Under the pieces are notes generated by a model. It ran no database searches. It was given only the letters and a program-made list of their open reading frames with translations, and was not told the DNA's origin. 64,000 nt of DNA from Limosilactobacillus reuteri (GTDB lineage Bacteria > Bacillota > Bacilli > Lactobacillales > Lactobacillaceae), in NCBI RefSeq assembly GCF_034259105.1, contig NZ_CP139476.1, positions 34,429 to 98,428 on the forward strand, read 5' to 3'. Within the stretch, counting starts at the first letter, position 1. Each line of letters begins with the position of its first letter. Both the position numbers and the translations under genes were made by a program. Below, piece after piece: positions 1-6,962 of this stretch.

Positions 1-30
1 TTCTTCTTGAATTAATCTTCCTCTGTTCAT
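1..30 (-). CDS. Start of a small ORF running off the left edge
   Basis: A minus-strand start codon at 28-30 follows a strong AGGAGG ribosome site (35-42). Only the first ten codons (MNRGRLIQEE) lie inside the window. The ribosome site is the same kind used by the whole small-gene cluster, so this is probably its next member. Function cannot be judged from ten residues. Confidence 0.5.
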   Translation of the reverse strand, partial: MNRGRLIQEE

Positions 31-62
31 AACATTTCCTCCTAAATCGAATTTATTTTTAA

Positions 63-110
63 AATCAAAAAGCACCATGAAAATTACTTCACGGTGCTAC
101 CATTATTACC
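63..110 (-). terminator. Rho-independent terminator
   Basis: Read on the minus strand, an 11-bp stem starting AGCACC and ending GGTGCT is followed by a T-rich run. It lies just downstream of the DUF4160 gene and closes that transcription unit. Confidence 0.75.
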
Positions 111-121
111 AATCAAGGCTT

Positions 122-409
122 TTATTTATAAAATTTTACTGTATCTTCTTCAAAGTAATCTTTCCACGCCGATAGCAAATCATTGTAGTTTACTACTAAG
201 AATTTCTCCAACCTTTTTATCTCTTTTTTTGAAAGACCTAGTTTATCATCAGCTAGTTTAACACTTCCATCTTGGAGTAACCAAAATTTTGCCGAAACAG
301 GTGAAGGACGTTTAACTGCTACATGGACATGTGCGGGTTCATTACCTTCGTTCGACCAAAAATAAATACAATAACCTAAAAAATTAATTAGATTCGGCAA
401 CTTTTTCAC
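122..409 (-). CDS. DUF4160 family protein
   Basis: A 95-residue protein with the DUF4160 signature: a hydrophobic beta strand, then YFWSNEGNEPAHVHV (residues ~16-30), which matches the family's aromatic-S-N/D-x-x-x-P-x-H-V-H-V motif. The family is usually found beside a small partner protein, sometimes in toxin-antitoxin-like pairs; its biochemical role is unknown. The start is GTG at 407-409, inside the 3' end of the upstream gene (26-nt overlap), so translation is probably coupled. A terminator follows at 63-110. The family call is fairly secure; any toxin role is inference. Confidence 0.7.
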   Translation of the reverse strand: MKKLPNLINFLGYCIYFWSNEGNEPAHVHVAVKRPSPVSAKFWLLQDGSVKLADDKLGLSKKEIKRLEKFLVVNYNDLLSAWKDYFEEDTVKFYK

Positions 410-653
410 CTGTTTCTTTTGCCATCTCCATAATCAACTCTTGATTATTATTAAGGATTCGCTCTAAGTTCTGTTCTTCTTTTGACGTGTAACCATCACT
501 AAATAGTTTTTTTTGTGTTGGCAATGTATAACGCGCCTCCTTAAATCCATAATCTGTTGGTTGTTCGAAATTTACATGAACAGAGCCATCGTTCTTTACA
601 TCAGAGTAAGTAATGATTAAATGTTCTGGAAAAGTTGCATATGGATATAACAT
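384..653 (-). CDS. Small partner protein of the DUF4160 gene
   Basis: An 89-residue acidic protein of no recognised family. ATG at 651-653 is preferred because GAGGTG sits 6 nt upstream; an in-frame GTG lies three codons earlier. It overlaps the DUF4160 gene by 26 nt, and the two look like a co-translated pair. DUF4160 genes often have a small neighbour (for example DUF2442), which fits the arrangement, but no DUF2442 motif could be confirmed here. The C-terminal half is predicted helical (residues ~60-85). Confidence 0.6.
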   Translation of the reverse strand: MLYPYATFPEHLIITYSDVKNDGSVHVNFEQPTDYGFKEARYTLPTQKKLFSDGYTSKEEQNLERILNNNQELIMEMAKETGEKVAESN

Positions 654-766
654 TATTTTCACCTCGTTTACTCAATCATTAGTTCTACTACTTATTATAT
701 ATTCTAAAGCTTAAAAAGAAAAATTATTTCTTTATTCTATTGTACCAATTTTGCTATTGCCTTTTA

Positions 767-1081
767 CTACCATTCCATGTTTTTTAACTCTTCCCAATTA
801 CATTCGTCATCATACCATTCGACAAGTTGAGTTATCATATTTTTGATTATTTCTTCTTCGCCACCATTATCCCAATATTTATCAAATTGATCTTGAGTCC
901 AACCAAATTCTGACTGGCGCCATTCTAATTCCGCATCATATTCGTCTGCTTGGTAACCAGGTGAATAGTAATAATCTAATTCTTCGGTGCCTCGCTTCAT
1001 ATGTACAATTAATTCACCGGCAAGATTTTCTTCGGTGCCTAACAATTTTGTCGATAATTTCTTTTCTACTAAACCATTCAT
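767..1081 (-). CDS. Small acidic protein, paralogue of 4090-4386
   Basis: A 104-residue, strongly acidic protein. GGAGGAAATTAAC immediately precedes the ATG at 1079-1081. The C-terminal part carries WTQDQFDKYWDNGGEEEI and a later LVEWYDD...WEE, which align residue for residue with the protein encoded at 4090-4386, so the two are paralogues. An acidic surface and a place in an ArdA-containing cluster suggest a DNA mimic or protein-inhibitor role, which is inference only. A 14-bp hairpin lies just upstream of the ribosome site. Confidence 0.7.
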   Translation of the reverse strand: MNGLVEKKLSTKLLGTEENLAGELIVHMKRGTEELDYYYSPGYQADEYDAELEWRQSEFGWTQDQFDKYWDNGGEEEIIKNMITQLVEWYDDECNWEELKNMEW

Positions 1082-1105
1082 GTTAATTTCCTCCTACATA
1101 ATAAA

Positions 1106-1159
1106 GACTTCATTTGAATGCTGCCTAGTTTTCTCACTAAACATAATTCAAATGAAGTC
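1106..1159 (-). promoter_or_regulatory. Leader hairpin in front of the 767-1081 gene
   Basis: Perfect 14-bp inverted arms (1106-1119 and 1146-1159, GACTTCATTTGAAT and its complement), followed on the minus strand by TTTATTATG and then the ribosome site. The same arms recur at 2942-2984 in front of another cluster gene. It could be an attenuator, a terminator of the upstream message or an RNA-stabilising hairpin. Confidence 0.6.
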
Positions 1160-1193
1160 CTTTAACTTCTATTAAAAATTCTTTTCCCACATG

Positions 1194-1577
1194 CTAGTTC
1201 AAAAAATCTTTAACGTTAATTCCAACGGTCGTATTATCTTTCCAATCGCCATTTTCGTCAAAGAATTTTTCTTGGGTGTGCTTTACATATTCAACGACTC
1301 CATTCCAAATTTCGCCGTCTGGATCATTTTCACTTGCTGCAAAGTGTACAACTTTTGCATAAGCAAGACGTACTGCATTATTATAAGTCGATAATTTTTC
1401 TTCTACATCATCAACATGACCATTAACCTTATAGTCCACCCAATGTTCCGCTTCAGTGTTAGCTTCTGGGGCGCTATAGTAAACTAAACCATTTTTGTTA
1501 CTGAAATCTGTCATCTTTTTCTTGCTATCATCAACAATTACTTCTTGCTTTGTTAGTAAGTCGGTTACTTTAATCAT
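1194..1577 (-). CDS. Hypothetical acidic protein
   Basis: A 127-residue protein with no family I recognise. CGGAGGAAGCATC precedes the ATG (1575-1577), a clear ribosome site. Composition is acidic with several aromatic residues; there is no signal peptide or membrane segment. It follows the AbrB-like antitoxin gene (1666-1911) by 89 nt, where a toxin partner might be expected, but nothing in it resembles MazF/PemK or another known toxin. More probably it is another member of the small-gene cluster. Confidence 0.65.
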   Translation of the reverse strand: MIKVTDLLTKQEVIVDDSKKKMTDFSNKNGLVYYSAPEANTEAEHWVDYKVNGHVDDVEEKLSTYNNAVRLAYAKVVHFAASENDPDGEIWNGVVEYVKHTQEKFFDENGDWKDNTTVGINVKDFLN

Positions 1578-1665
1578 GATGCTTCCTCCGTTTGTTCGTT
1601 ATTACTAATATTTTACCAAACTCAAAATTGCTACAAAAATTTCTTTTTCTGTTAAATATTCCATA

Positions 1666-1911
1666 CTACAAATCCTTGAGAGCGTCTATTAAATCAGAGT
1701 CTTCATCGAAAATTTTATCTATCATTTTCTGTGTATCTTTACTTATACTTTCTTTCTTTTTAAATGTTATTACTCGACCATCGGAAGAAATATCTTTTTC
1801 ATATTCGTCACCTGGTTGAGCGTGCATTTTTTCTTTGTCACTCTTGGTCAATCGTAAGCCAAATGAATTTCCAGATTTAAAAAATTTTGAGTTTTCATGA
1901 ATTTCTTGCAT
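1666..1911 (-). CDS. AbrB/MazE-like swapped-hairpin DNA-binding protein (orphan antitoxin)
   Basis: 81 residues. The N-terminal half (residues ~10-53) has the SpoVT/AbrB pattern: KSGNSFGLRLTKSDKEKM, then PGDEYE and a closing beta strand RVITFKKK. Such proteins are antitoxins of MazEF-like pairs or transcription regulators that bind their own promoter as dimers. The C-terminal tail (54-81) is helical and acidic, as expected of a toxin-binding tail. No toxin-like gene adjoins it. CGAGGTGATATT provides the ribosome site. The stretch 1920-1950 just upstream is an imperfect palindrome containing TATAAT, a plausible autoregulatory operator. Confidence 0.6.
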   Translation of the reverse strand: MQEIHENSKFFKSGNSFGLRLTKSDKEKMHAQPGDEYEKDISSDGRVITFKKKESISKDTQKMIDKIFDEDSDLIDALKDL

Positions 1912-1992
1912 AATATCACCTCGTAATTACATTATAGTATATTGGTGATTACAATTTCTCCAATTCTTACTTTTGTAAAAGGCGTGTTTTAT

Positions 1993-2220
1993 CTAATAGT
2001 GAAAACAATATAATTGCTTATTAGTTAATTCGTGACCATAAGCAAAAGCATCGTAAGTTTCTTCAGGGACAATTGGTTCTTCATCATAGACAAACAATTG
2101 TAAATCTGCATCTCCATCTCCATTTTCATGTTCGTCGTACCAATCGACGGCTTCCCACTCATCATTTGATGCAAATAATTCATTGCCTAGCCAATCACAA
2201 ACTGAATAATACTTTCTCAT
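1993..2220 (-). CDS. SVCDWxGNEL-motif small acidic protein, copy 1
   Basis: 75 residues, very acidic and aromatic. ATG at 2218-2220 is chosen because GGAGGAAATTATC precedes it; an in-frame TTG five codons earlier is part of the ribosome site. It opens with MRKYYSVCDWLGNELF; the same SVCDW-(L/M)-G-NEL motif occurs in its tandem twin (2265-2492) and in the longer protein at 11,712-12,047. No family is recognised. Location in the ArdA cluster suggests an anti-defence role, which is inference. Confidence 0.7.
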   Translation of the reverse strand: MRKYYSVCDWLGNELFASNDEWEAVDWYDEHENGDGDADLQLFVYDEEPIVPEETYDAFAYGHELTNKQLYCFHY

Positions 2221-2264
2221 GATAATTTCCTCCAATTCTTACCTTTGTGAAAGACGTGTTTTAT

Positions 2265-2492
2265 CTAATAGTGAAAACAATATAATTGCTTATTAGTTAA
2301 TTCGTGACCATAAGCAAAAGCATCGTAAGTTTCTTCAGGGACAATTGGTTCTTCATCATAGACAAACAATTGTAAATCTGCATCTCCATCTCCATTTTCA
2401 TGTTCGTCGTACCAATCGATGGCTTCCCACTCATCATTTGATGCAAATAATTCATTGCCTAGCCAATCACAAACTGAATAATACTTTCTCAT
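2265..2492 (-). CDS. SVCDWxGNEL-motif small acidic protein, copy 2
   Basis: 75 residues, 74 of them identical to the product of 1993-2220. The ATG at 2490-2492 has the same GGAGGAAATTATC ribosome site. It is the upstream member of the tandem duplication. Near-complete identity at the DNA level, including the spacer, shows that a whole gene-plus-spacer cassette was copied. Function unknown. Confidence 0.7.
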   Translation of the reverse strand: MRKYYSVCDWLGNELFASNDEWEAIDWYDEHENGDGDADLQLFVYDEEPIVPEETYDAFAYGHELTNKQLYCFHY

Positions 2493-2521
2493 GATAATTT
2501 CCTCCAAATTCACTCGTAATC

Positions 2522-2917
2522 TTAAGCTGCCTTTTCTGCATAATTGATAATTTCTTTCACCATATCTAGGTAATCTTCAGATAACGTTGTTCCCTCTGGT
2601 ATCCAGATTGGATAATCAAAGCTCGTTATCTCTTCATCAATATCAAGAACGGCTTCAACAGGACAATGATAGTTAGCTTCTTCTAACTCATTATGAACTA
2701 ACTGAACACGTTTACTCGTTGCTCTGATATTCAATTCTTGAAGCATAATTTTAATGGCCAGTTTTGACGCCTGGCCGTACAACGCAAACTCATCATTTCT
2801 CCAATAATTATCCGTAATTAACTTTTTATTCTTGGCAATTGTTTCAGAAACGGTCTTAATAGTATTTGCCATGTTTAATAATGCTAATTTTTCTTTTTCG
2901 ATCGTCTTAGTGTTCAT
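2522..2917 (-). CDS. Hypothetical protein
   Basis: 131 residues, mostly helical, with a charged N-terminus (MNTKTIEKEKLALL). GGAGGAAATTAAG precedes the ATG (2915-2917). No recognised domain, membrane segment or signal peptide. Unlike most neighbours it is not strikingly acidic. A 14-bp leader hairpin (2942-2984) sits directly upstream, as for the gene at 767-1081. Confidence 0.65.
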   Translation of the reverse strand: MNTKTIEKEKLALLNMANTIKTVSETIAKNKKLITDNYWRNDEFALYGQASKLAIKIMLQELNIRATSKRVQLVHNELEEANYHCPVEAVLDIDEEITSFDYPIWIPEGTTLSEDYLDMVKEIINYAEKAA

Positions 2918-2941
2918 CTTAATTTCCTCCTACATAATAAA

Positions 2942-2984
2942 GACTTCATTTGAATGCTGCCCTAAACATAATTCAAATGAAGTC
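2942..2984 (-). promoter_or_regulatory. Leader hairpin, second copy
   Basis: The same 14-bp arms as at 1106-1159 (2942-2955 and 2971-2984), with a shorter loop, again followed by TTTATTATG and the ribosome site of the downstream gene. Confidence 0.6.
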
Positions 2985-3023
2985 TTTTAACTTCTATTAA
3001 AATTTCTTTTGCAAAAGACGTTT

Positions 3024-3064
3024 CAAAAAAAAGACCACCGTTGATATAAATTAGTGGTGGTCTT
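3024..3064 (-). terminator. Rho-independent terminator
   Basis: On the minus strand AAGACCACC pairs with GGTGGTCTT (9 bp), then a run of T. It ends the message of the Phd-like antitoxin gene and separates it from 2522-2917. Confidence 0.85.
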
Positions 3065-3092
3065 GCCCCTTTTTTCGACTTAATCGTGTAAC

Positions 3093-3347
3093 TCATAATT
3101 CATTCCAAACCTTGTCGAAATCTTCATCTTCATCATTTTCTCGTTCTTTAATCTGCTTATTCACACCTTGGTTAACCAGAAAAAGAGTTTCCTGAATAGC
3201 CTTCCAATCATCTTCGCCAACTACGACGGCCCCTTTTTCTCCATCTTTCGTTGGTTTTACCATGACTGGCTGCTTGTCGTCGTTTACTTTCTTTATGAGC
3301 TTAAAAAATTCTTTTCGCCCTTGAGTTGGCGTTATTACATTGTCCAT
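3093..3347 (-). CDS. Phd/YefM-type antitoxin, no adjacent toxin
   Basis: 84 residues. The ATG at 3345-3347 is chosen over an upstream in-frame start because CAGGAGGG lies 6 nt before it. The N-terminal ~55 residues show the Phd/YefM fold pattern: ITPTQGRKEFFKLIKKV, then PVMVKPTKDGEKGAVVVGEDDW, a DNA-binding half followed by the turn and strand typical of the family. The tail is acidic and helical. Such proteins neutralise RelE/Doc-type toxins and repress their own operon. A terminator follows immediately and no toxin gene is present, so it is an orphan; it could neutralise toxins encoded elsewhere. Confidence 0.65.
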   Translation of the reverse strand: MDNVITPTQGRKEFFKLIKKVNDDKQPVMVKPTKDGEKGAVVVGEDDWKAIQETLFLVNQGVNKQIKERENDEDEDFDKVWNEL

Positions 3348-3420
3348 CGTATTTCCCTCCTGTACATTATCAAGTACATACATTATCTCATATGTACAAG
3401 ATGACGTACAGCACATTAAC
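3348..3420 (-). promoter_or_regulatory. Promoter/operator region of the Phd-like gene
   Basis: Four GTACA/TGTAC half-sites lie within about 50 bp upstream of the ribosome site, arranged as interrupted palindromes around GATAAT-like -10 elements. Clustered half-sites fit autorepression by the antitoxin; the exact promoter was not decided. Confidence 0.4.
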
Positions 3421-3462
3421 TCTAGTTATTGTCCATTCTCAAAAAATCTATTTTTCCTGTTG

Positions 3463-3708
3463 CTACGCGACTTCCTCGATTTCACCTAATAGCTTAATTT
3501 CATAGTCAATGAAATCTTGATTTTGTAGCTCTCCAATAATAAGGGCATCTACATCTTCTGGCTCCATATCCATAATTTCTTCCAAACAATCCAATTCTGA
3601 ACTATAGCTTTCTGGGAAGCGTTCCATTAGTAACGATACTAAATCATAGCGATTAACAATTACTTGGTATACAGAATTGTCGTCACGATCAATTGCAATT
3701 AACTTCAT
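3463..3708 (-). CDS. Hypothetical acidic protein
   Basis: 81 residues starting at ATG 3706-3708 (GGAGGAAATTATA upstream). Very acidic in its second half (EEIMDMEPEDVDALI and following). No recognised family, membrane segment or metal motif. It belongs to the cassette-like series sharing one ribosome site and spacer type. Confidence 0.65.
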   Translation of the reverse strand: MKLIAIDRDDNSVYQVIVNRYDLVSLLMERFPESYSSELDCLEEIMDMEPEDVDALIIGELQNQDFIDYEIKLLGEIEEVA

Positions 3709-3753
3709 TATAATTTCCTCCAATTTTTAACTTTTCTAAAAGATATGTTTTAT

Positions 3754-4041
3754 CTACATCCAGTCGTATCCTTTTCGTTTACAATAACTACTACGATTAT
3801 CTCGCAATGTCTGATCACAATCTAATCCACGAGGATGTTTTTCATCTTCCTCGAATGCGTTCATCCAAATAGTGTTTTGACCCTCGCCAGCTAAATAATA
3901 TTGTGGGTTAAGACCATATAGTTTACGTAATTGACACCACCGGTCATTGCAATGTGGCTGCCGACTAATATTTTCGTACCCGTAAGTTTTTTCGTGCATA
4001 CGATGTACAATCTTTTTGTAACGAGAATATTGTTTGCTCAT
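3754..4041 (-). CDS. Hypothetical basic/aromatic protein
   Basis: 95 residues; ATG at 4039-4041 with GGAGAAAATTATT upstream. Unlike its neighbours it is rich in Lys, Arg, His, Tyr and Cys (for example HCNDRWCQLRKLYG, and a late SSYCKRKGYDWM). The Cys/His content would allow metal binding, but no standard zinc-finger spacing is evident. Function unknown. Confidence 0.6.
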   Translation of the reverse strand: MSKQYSRYKKIVHRMHEKTYGYENISRQPHCNDRWCQLRKLYGLNPQYYLAGEGQNTIWMNAFEEDEKHPRGLDCDQTLRDNRSSYCKRKGYDWM

Positions 4042-4089
4042 AATAATTTTCTCCACCTTTTACTTTTTCTAAAATATCCGTTTCGCAAA

Positions 4090-4386
4090 TTAAGCAATTT
4101 CCTCCCAAGTGGACCAATCATCATAAAAATCAACAATGCCATCAACATAGTTGTCAATTTCTTTATCCTCGCCGCCGTTTTCCCAATAGTCGTCAAATTT
4201 TTCTTGCGTCCAATGCTCGTTGTCTAGGTAGTAGTCAATTGCCGACTCGTAAACAACGTCTGACAATCCACATTCAGCGATAAGGAGTTGTTTTTCTTCT
4301 TCCCCACGCTCTAATGTAAGAATTACCTCTCCAATTCCTGTTTCTACTAAACTTACTAATTCTGTGTGTAATTTTGTTCCGATCAT
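4090..4386 (-). CDS. Small acidic protein, paralogue of 767-1081
   Basis: 98 residues. ATG at 4384-4386 is preferred because GGAGGAAATTATC precedes it. The C-terminal half contains WTQEKFDDYWENGGEDKEI followed by IVDFYDD...WEEI, matching the 767-1081 product (WTQ-x2-FD-x-YW-x-NGGE). The N-terminal halves differ, so the shared C-terminal module is the conserved unit. Strong negative charge; function unknown. Confidence 0.7.
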   Translation of the reverse strand: MIGTKLHTELVSLVETGIGEVILTLERGEEEKQLLIAECGLSDVVYESAIDYYLDNEHWTQEKFDDYWENGGEDKEIDNYVDGIVDFYDDWSTWEEIA

Positions 4387-4414
4387 GATAATTTCCTCCA
4401 ATTTATACCTTTCT

Positions 4415-4702
4415 CTAATAGTCATTCATTAATTCATCAATACTACTTTCAACGCATTCAATAATTGCCGTTACAATGTATATACCGTTATCTTCAATAC
4501 AAATTGGGACCCATTCCGCGACCGCAACAATTCGCTCATCACTTACGGGGATACCTTCTTCATTTAACTCGTCTACAATCATTCCCTCAAAATCGTCAAT
4601 CGTGACATCGTCATCATTCTTACCTTCACCAAATTCTTTGAGTGCTGTTTGTGCTTGAAGTAGTGCTTCTGCTAATTGTTCTTGAATTTCAACCTTAACC
4701 AT
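4415..4702 (-). CDS. Hypothetical acidic protein
   Basis: 95 residues; ATG at 4700-4702 after GGAGGAAATTAAC. It begins with a helix (VKVEIQEQLAEALLQAQ), then a long Asp/Glu-rich segment (KNDDDVTIDDFEG and onward). No cysteine motif or membrane span. It ends 29 nt before the next start in the series. Function unknown. Confidence 0.65.
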   Translation of the reverse strand: MVKVEIQEQLAEALLQAQTALKEFGEGKNDDDVTIDDFEGMIVDELNEEGIPVSDERIVAVAEWVPICIEDNGIYIVTAIIECVESSIDELMNDY

Positions 4703-4743
4703 GTTAATTTCCTCCAATTCGTACCTATGCTAAAGTATCTGTT

Positions 4744-4953
4744 TTACCCACCAATAAACAAAACTACTTTACCTGTCGAAAGGGTTAATTTCTCGTCATC
4801 GCCATAGCCTTGCCACACATCGTCTATTGATGGGAATACTTCTAACAAGCCGTCATCATGAAACTCTTTAATGCTTTCGTAGCTTGTATGGTTGCTATTA
4901 TCAATAATTTCTTGGATTTCTTTTGGCGTTAACTCACTCAATAAAGTTTCCAT
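4744..4953 (-). CDS. Hypothetical small protein
   Basis: 69 residues if started at ATG 4951-4953 (METLLSELTPKEIQ), about nine bases after GGAGAA. An ATG three codons upstream is too close to the ribosome site, and a far-upstream extension would overlap the 5021-5440 gene. Helical N-terminus, acidic middle, no recognised family. The start is the least certain part. Confidence 0.5.
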   Translation of the reverse strand: METLLSELTPKEIQEIIDNSNHTSYESIKEFHDDGLLEVFPSIDDVWQGYGDDEKLTLSTGKVVLFIGG

Positions 4954-5020
4954 TTTATTCATTTCTCCAATATTTATTTTAATGATTGCCTTATCTTGGT
5001 AATTTTCTTTTGTCAGGAGC

Positions 5021-5440
5021 TTATTTACTTGGAACATTAATACCATTTGTAGACAAAAAATCGCATGAAAAATCACTTATAGACTCTACTTCATCTGTGC
5101 CTAACAATTCTTTAATTTCCTCCGCATTCTGTTTATAAATTTTCTTTACTTGTTTAATAATCTTCTTAGAGTGCAACATTGAACTTAACAACCACTGATC
5201 ATATTCTTCATACGAACCCCAAATATCTCGAATTTGTTGGTCAAAAGCTTCATTAGCTTGTCCATTCAACGAAATATTAATGTCCCATAACCAATCGTTT
5301 AATACATAACCAATAAAAGCATTTTTAATATTTTCTTCAGAATTAAAACCATTTAGTGCTGCATCAATATATTTTTCTGCCTTTGCGTCCCAAAATGCTT
5401 CATGTGCTTTTGCGAATAAAGATTTTATTTGTGTTTCCAT
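5021..5440 (-). CDS. Hypothetical protein
   Basis: 139 residues; ATG at 5438-5440 with GGAGAAAA directly before it and GGAG further upstream. Largely helical with many aromatic residues (AFWDAKAEKYIDAAL, then VLNDWLWDINISL). No known domain found. A helical, Trp-rich acidic profile is common in plasmid accessory proteins but does not identify a function. Confidence 0.6.
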   Translation of the reverse strand: METQIKSLFAKAHEAFWDAKAEKYIDAALNGFNSEENIKNAFIGYVLNDWLWDINISLNGQANEAFDQQIRDIWGSYEEYDQWLLSSMLHSKKIIKQVKKIYKQNAEEIKELLGTDEVESISDFSCDFLSTNGINVPSK

Positions 5441-5460
5441 TTTTCTCCACACTCCTAAAT

Positions 5461-5634
5461 TTATTTTCTAATATCAAATACGATGGAATTTTTCTCCATA
5501 TTGTCCAAACCGACTAAGTATTGCCAATCTGGATTAATTTTTACTACATTCATCGACTTATCAAAGTAACAATAATCGCCTTGACTTTCCTCAAACTTAA
5601 TCATGTCTTTCCCATTCATCCAAATTGGCTCCAT
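5461..5634 (-). CDS. Hypothetical small protein
   Basis: 57 residues if started at ATG 5632-5634, nine bases after GGAGG. The ATG at 5641-5643 overlaps the upstream stop as ATGA but abuts the ribosome site and is a less likely initiator. The tight junction with the upstream gene implies translational coupling. Aromatic-rich (EPIWMNGKDM, DYCYFDKS). Function unknown. Confidence 0.5.
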   Translation of the reverse strand: MEPIWMNGKDMIKFEESQGDYCYFDKSMNVVKINPDWQYLVGLDNMEKNSIVFDIRK

Positions 5635-5639
5635 CTTAC

Positions 5640-5822
5640 TCATCCTCCAATATTTTCTTTTTCTTCTAACTGTTCTACTTTGTATCCAACATTTTCTAAC
5701 GCTTCAATTGCCTCGGTTAAAGTCATTTCAACGCCAACGCCCCATGACTCGCCCCATTTAATTAATTCTTGTTCATTAACTCGTTCTCTAAATCCGTCAC
5801 CAGTGTCAATTAAAAATCGCAT
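5640..5822 (-). CDS. Small protein, paralogue of 7884-8063
   Basis: 60 residues; ATG 5820-5822, GAGG seven bases upstream. Residues ~20-52 (LIKWGESWGVGVEMTLTEAI and EALENVGYKVE) align with the 59-residue product of 7884-8063 (LIRWAQELV...NEAIEAIENYQGHDYEVE). Both look like helix-turn-helix-strand miniature proteins. Function unknown. It is the first cluster gene to the left of the IS30 insertion. Confidence 0.6.
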   Translation of the reverse strand: MRFLIDTGDGFRERVNEQELIKWGESWGVGVEMTLTEAIEALENVGYKVEQLEEKENIGG

Positions 5823-5867
5823 TGTGTTACCTCTTAATAGTGAATTTATTTTTAATCGTCGTTTGTA

Positions 5868-6925
5868 AAATTAAGTTAGAAAAAGTAAAAAGCCATTTGT
5901 GATAGACTTTTGAATATTCCTAATCAAAAGAAAGGCAATCACAAATGACCTATAAACATCTTACCACACGTGAATTAACTCTCATAGCTGATTTTTGGTA
6001 TCAAGGTACTAAAGCTTATCGGGCTGCTAAATTACTTCAGCGTAGTCAAGAAACCATCTATCGTGTTTATCGTTTCCTCAACGACGGTAAAACCATCGAC
6101 CAATATCTTCAGACTTATCAGCGACATAAGCGTCGTTGTGGTCGGAAGCAGACCCAACTGCCAACTATCGAAGTTAACTATATCCATGCGCAAATCAAGG
6201 CAGGTTGGACTCCTGATACTATTATTGGTCGTCATGAACACCCAATTAGCTGCAGTATGCGCACCCTTTATCGCATGTTTGCCCGCAATCAGTATGGCTT
6301 TTCCGTTAAACAGCTACCGATGAAAGGAAAACGCCATCCCAATGGCTATGTGGAACATCGTGGTAAAGCTGGCCAATTAGGACGCAGTATCTATCAACGA
6401 TATCGTGATTTTCCGCATTACCAACATGAATTTGGGCACTTTGAAGCTGATACAGTTCAAGGTAAAGCTCACCGCGGAGCGGTAATGACGCTAGTAGAGC
6501 GACAATCCAAAGTAATGATTGTCCTTAATATTCATCATAAAACAGACGAAGCAGTGAATTGCCAGCTTGATCAATGGCTCGCTAAACTGCCACGTCACTT
6601 TGTTAAATCAATTACTTTTGATAACGGGAAAGAATTTGCTGGATGGCGAGAAATAGCCAATAAGTATGATCTTCACACCTATTTTGCGGAAGTCGGTGCT
6701 CCCAATCAACGAGGGTTAAACGAAAATAATAACGGCCTCTTGCGTCGTGATGGTCTTAGTAAAAAGCTAGATTTTCGCGATTTACCAGACGAACTAGTCA
6801 CTCAGCTAATGCATCGTCGCAACAATATCCCACGAAAATCTCTAAATTATCGTACACCATTAGAAGTATTCTTGAGTCATGTCACAGAAGAACAACTTTC
6901 ACCTTTTTTCTAATTTAAATTGACA
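5868..6925 (+). mobile_element. IS30-family insertion sequence
   Basis: A single transposase gene is flanked by imperfect AT-rich inverted ends (AATTAAGTTAGAAAAAG near 5868-5886 and the matching AATTTAAATTAGAAAAAAGG complement near 6902-6921). It sits inside the minus-strand small-gene cluster in the opposite orientation. Exact ends and target duplication were not resolved. Confidence 0.75.
5945..6913 (+). CDS. IS30-family transposase
   Basis: 322 residues, full length. An N-terminal helix-turn-helix (residues ~5-50: TTRELTLIADFWYQGTKAYR) binds the IS ends. The DDE catalytic core follows: FEADTVQGKAHRGAVMTLVE (first Asp), ITFDNGKEF (second Asp) and the ANxR-like APNQRGLNENNNGLLRRDG block holding the Glu. 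This is the IS30 arrangement. No frameshift or stop is present, so the element may be active. It interrupts the minus-strand operon and may separate its left half from the promoters at 13.8-14.1 kb. Confidence 0.9.
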   Translation: MTYKHLTTRELTLIADFWYQGTKAYRAAKLLQRSQETIYRVYRFLNDGKTIDQYLQTYQRHKRRCGRKQTQLPTIEVNYIHAQIKAGWTPDTIIGRHEHPISCSMRTLYRMFARNQYGFSVKQLPMKGKRHPNGYVEHRGKAGQLGRSIYQRYRDFPHYQHEFGHFEADTVQGKAHRGAVMTLVERQSKVMIVLNIHHKTDEAVNCQLDQWLAKLPRHFVKSITFDNGKEFAGWREIANKYDLHTYFAEVGAPNQRGLNENNNGLLRRDGLSKKLDFRDLPDELVTQLMHRRNNIPRKSLNYRTPLEVFLSHVTEEQLSPFF

Positions 6926-6962
6926 TTTCAGGAATAGTGTATTTGATATGAGATTTTCTTTG

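Larger units (their letters stand above)
1960..2507. repeat. Tandem duplication of one gene cassette (two ~272-bp copies)
   Basis: Positions 1960-2231 and 2232-2507 are nearly identical, including spacer, ribosome site and the whole reading frame. The encoded proteins differ at one residue (Val/Ile at the EWEA(V/I)DWY position), so the duplication is recent or kept uniform by recombination. Confidence 0.9.
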
